Source: Epiperipatus broadwayi
Lineage: Eukaryota; Onychophora; Udeonychophora; Euonychophora; Peripatidae
Direction: 5' to 3'
Length of the DNA stretch: 64,000 bases
Assembly: GCA_028023455.1 (NCBI GenBank)
Contig: JAQFVV010000031.1
Span: 7,338,593 to 7,402,592, forward strand
Positions within the stretch are counted from its first letter, which is position 1, and each line of letters starts with the position of its first letter. The notes under the pieces are model-generated. The model was given only the letters and a program-made list of their open reading frames with translations, ran no database searches and was not told the origin of the DNA. Below, one piece after another: positions 61,620-64,000 of the stretch. The position numbers were made by a program, and so were the translations under genes.

Positions 61620-63058
61620 TCCTTTGAGACCAATTGTAAGTGCAGTTGGTTCACCTACACAGACACTAGCTCATTTTTTGACTTCTTTTTACAGCCGCAT
61701 TTAACAACGATGTCATCATATGTTAAAGATGATAATCATTTTCGTGAGCTTAAACAGGATATTAAATTGACTAGGAATGATATTTTGGTAAGTTTTGACA
61801 TTGTTTCACTTTTTACTAGTGTACCTGTAAATGAAGTGACTGAAGTTTTAAAAAATGTTCAGTTGCCTAATTTTGCTGTGGTTTTGATTGAACACTGCTT
61901 ATCGAATACATTTTTTTGTTTTTGATGGGAAGATGTATAAACAAACATCAGGTCTAGCTATGGGTTCACCAATTTCTCCAGCTTTAGCTTCTATTTTTAT
62001 GGAGGATTTGGAAAATAAAATTTTGACTTCAGCAGTTAAAAAACCATCTGTATGGCTGAGGTATGTTGATGATACCTTTGTTATTTGGCCTCATGGTAAA
62101 CATGCTCTTGAAGACTTTTTTAATTTTTTAAACTCTTTTCACAACAATATTAAATTTACTATGGAAATAGAAAATAATAATCAATTACCTTTTTAGATGA
62201 TTTGATTGAAAGAAGGAAAGATGGTTCTTTATCCCATGGTATATATAAAAAACCAACACATACTGGGAGATATCTGCATTTTTCTTCTCATCACCATCCT
62301 GCACAACTATTTTCAGTGGCAAAGTCATTATTGGATACAACAAAGAGACTTTATGATGATAGCCATTTTCACCAGGACCTTTTTGCTACTAATAAAATGT
62401 TTCTTCATAATGGTTTTAATTACAACATTATTAATAGGGCTTATACATATAAAACGAAAAATGATTTTGATACATCAAAAATTAAGACAATTTTGCCATA
62501 TATAAAAGAAGTAACTTATAGAATTGGTAACATTTTAAATAATAATAATATTCATACAGTTTACACTACTTATAAAAAATTAGTGAAATATTTCCACTTC
62601 CTAAAGATAAAATCGCTTTGTAGGGTCATGGTGTATATGAAATTCCGTGTAGGGTCTGTCCACATACATATATTGGACAGACTAATCATAGAATAAATAT
62701 TAGAAAGGAAGAACACATTCTGTCAGTCAGAGAAAAATCCAATTCATCAGCTATTTATTCTCATATAAAATTAACAAATCATGATATCAATTTTGAAAAA
62801 AGAAATATTTTAGCAAAAATTGAACAATATGACCAGAGATTGCGAAGAGAATCTATAGAGATTTTTAAAAGGCCCAAGAGCATAAATGAAAGGTGTGAGT
62901 TAAAGAAGATTAACAATATTTGGAAGAAGCTATTGGAAGAGAAAATAAATTTTAAAACTTCTCAACCAATAGAATTTAAATATGAGGAGAAAGAAAATGA
63001 TAAAAATGATTTTAAATCTCACATGCATTCTTATGATTTGAGAAAGAGAATGCTCTGA
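61620..63058 (+). pseudogene. Penelope-like retroelement 'A', copy 2, RT to GIY-YIG
   Basis: Best 'A' copy. It starts inside the fingers (LRPIVSAVGSPTQT, ~61622), then motif A LVSFDIVSLFTSVPVNEVTE (61710-61925), and after a one-base shift motif B TSGLAMGSPISPALASIF and motif C LRYVDDTFVIWPHG with YVDD at 62062-62073 (61888-62196). The connection domain [20 protein letters not shown] follows (62202-62696), then the nuclease GVYEIPCRVCPHTYIGQTN near 62630-62690 after another shift, and the tail to LRKRML-stop (63058). Catalytic Asp residues and the Tyr-Tyr-Gly signature are intact; three frameshifts and the missing 5' end make it non-autonomous. Confidence 0.88.
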
Positions 63059-63093
63059 GGAAGGTATTTGATATTGTACTGAAATGTCAGCAT
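63050..63093 (+). ncRNA. PLE-A hammerhead variant overlapping the stop codon (intact core)
   Basis: Stem I ATGCT (63050-63054)/AGCAT (63089-63093) is perfect. The core CTGAGGA (63055-63061) contains the TGA stop of the retroelement frame. Stem II AG(G)TA/TACT, GAAA 63081-63084, stem III ATGT, cleavage C 63088. All essential bases except variable position 7 match the hammerhead consensus. Confidence 0.72.
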
Positions 63094-63144
63094 TTAGTTT
63101 TCTCACTACACAGAATATCCCACAAATAGTAATAATAATATGAC

Positions 63145-64000
63145 ATATATATATAATGTCCGTTAATTAAAACAAAATTGTAATTACAATAAAAATAATA
63201 ATAATAATGGTAACAAACTATTATAAACAATTCTTAAATTTGTAGAAGTACTTTTGGTTAATTTCTTGAAACTGCCTCAACTGCCATTCAAATTAAAAAA
63301 AAAGAAAAGAAAGCGGAAGCAAACGTCATCAATTCAAATTCCAGGAAGCTTGTATTTTAATGTTAGCAGATTGCCTATTTATTAAATGCATTTTATTCCT
63401 ATTTATAAAAATTGCCTCCTTAATTTTTATTTTACAATGGTTTTTTTCTTCTTGAAGAATTTTCACATTTTCAAAATCAAATTTAAATTTATATTTACAT
63501 GTTTTTTCATGATCAAAGAAAACTGAAGGAGAAATTAAATCACCATTATTTTTACTTTTTGCATGTTTATATAACAATTCATGCTCCCTCAATCTTTTCT
63601 CAATAGTGAACCTAGATTCACCTATATATGATAGCGTACAATTACAAAAAATTGATATATGACATTGCTTTTCTGCTTGACATGTATAACATCCTTCAAA
63701 TTATTGACTAATTTATTAATATTGTTTGTAATATAGAATGAAACATTAAACACATTTTTATCTTTATCCCTAAAAAATTTCACTTGTGGATTTGAAATAA
63801 ATGGAATAGATATCCATTGTTTACTATAAATCTTCATTTCCTTTAAATTATTATACTTTTTTTTTTAAATTGACAGAAAGTATTGCTTATTTGTTCCATT
63901 TTATAACCACATCAAGCAATTCCTTGGCAAATATCTCAATATTTTTCAGTTTATCACTTTGGTAATGACATAATTTTTCATTCCGAAACCAAAAATATCT
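63145..64000 (-). pseudogene. Penelope-like retroelement 'B', copy 2, runs off the right edge
   Basis: Minus strand from the edge: an FWFRNEKLCHYQSDKLKNIE linker (64000-63930), AKELLDV, the SIPFISNPQVKFFRDKDKNV segment (63837-63622), the nuclease region with a frame break near 63640, then REHELLYKHAKSKNNGDLIS (63592 on), KIKEAIFINRNKM and INRQSANIKI. It closely matches copy 1 at 32.3-33.0 kb, including the 3' UTR. The RT would lie beyond the window. It abuts the 3' end of PLE-A copy 2 with (AT)n between. Confidence 0.8.

Overview
The window is AT-rich nuclear DNA from an animal, probably an invertebrate. I base this on the many long (AT)n, (AAT)n and (GATA)n arrays, several lineages of Penelope-like retroelements (PLEs), an RTE-type LINE, a tRNA-derived sequence, and a decayed copy of BORCS5, a gene of the animal BORC lysosome-positioning complex. 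I cannot place the species. Coding content is low: no complete intact host gene is visible. What remains is a partial PHD-finger reading frame running off the left edge, one convincing spliced exon (about 21.03-21.13 kb), one unidentified decayed coding region (about 10.1-11.1 kb), and the BORCS5 relic.

Layout: 0-0.4 kb, PHD-finger frame (minus strand) beside an (AAT)n array. 2.2-4.2 kb, foldback element with ~250-bp inverted arms. 5.4-7.1 kb, PLE 'D' in inverted halves. 7.2-8.0 kb, hammerhead-ribozyme repeats. 9.9-10.1 kb, 210-bp palindrome abutting a decayed coding region (10.1-11.1 kb). 12.65-15.6 kb, possible promoter and spliced transcript. 16.6-17.65 kb, GATA/AT array, more hammerhead units and a palindrome. 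19.4 kb, a second hammerhead family. 19.7-20.3 kb, RTE fragment. 21.0-21.8 kb, exon and tRNA-like sequence. 22.7-25.5 kb, PLE 'A' in inverted halves. 27.3-32.3 kb, two direct 2.1-kb repeats. 32.3-35.3 kb, PLE 'B' palindrome and a three-unit tandem array of its 3' end. 35.6-36.2 kb, BORCS5 relic. 36.4 kb, hammerhead repeat. 37.3-39.05 kb, degenerate G-rich repeats. 39.3-39.95 kb, large palindrome. 42-44.7 kb, PLE 'C' on the minus strand. 45.9-47.6 kb, PLE 'C' on the plus strand. 50.6-51.3 kb, CTAT array. 52.8-55.7 kb, nearly full-length RTE. 56 kb, another hammerhead unit. 58.7-59.8 kb, pogo/Tigger-like non-autonomous DNA transposon. 61.0-63.1 kb, second PLE 'A' locus. 63.1-64 kb, PLE 'B' running off the right edge.

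The central theme is self-cleaving RNA in retroelements. All four PLE 'A' 3' ends carry a compact 44-nt hammerhead-like motif in which the ORF's UGA stop codon (or its remnant) sits in the ribozyme core. Separately, short non-coding repeats at 7.2-8.0, 16.8-17.5, 19.4, 36.4 and 56.1 kb carry minimal hammerheads whose stem III is a short palindrome. At two loci they repeat at ~0.42-0.44 kb, as expected of retrozyme-like elements that use the PLE machinery. PLE copies here are repeatedly arranged as inverted, foldback pairs. Most protein-coding copies are broken by frameshifts or stops.
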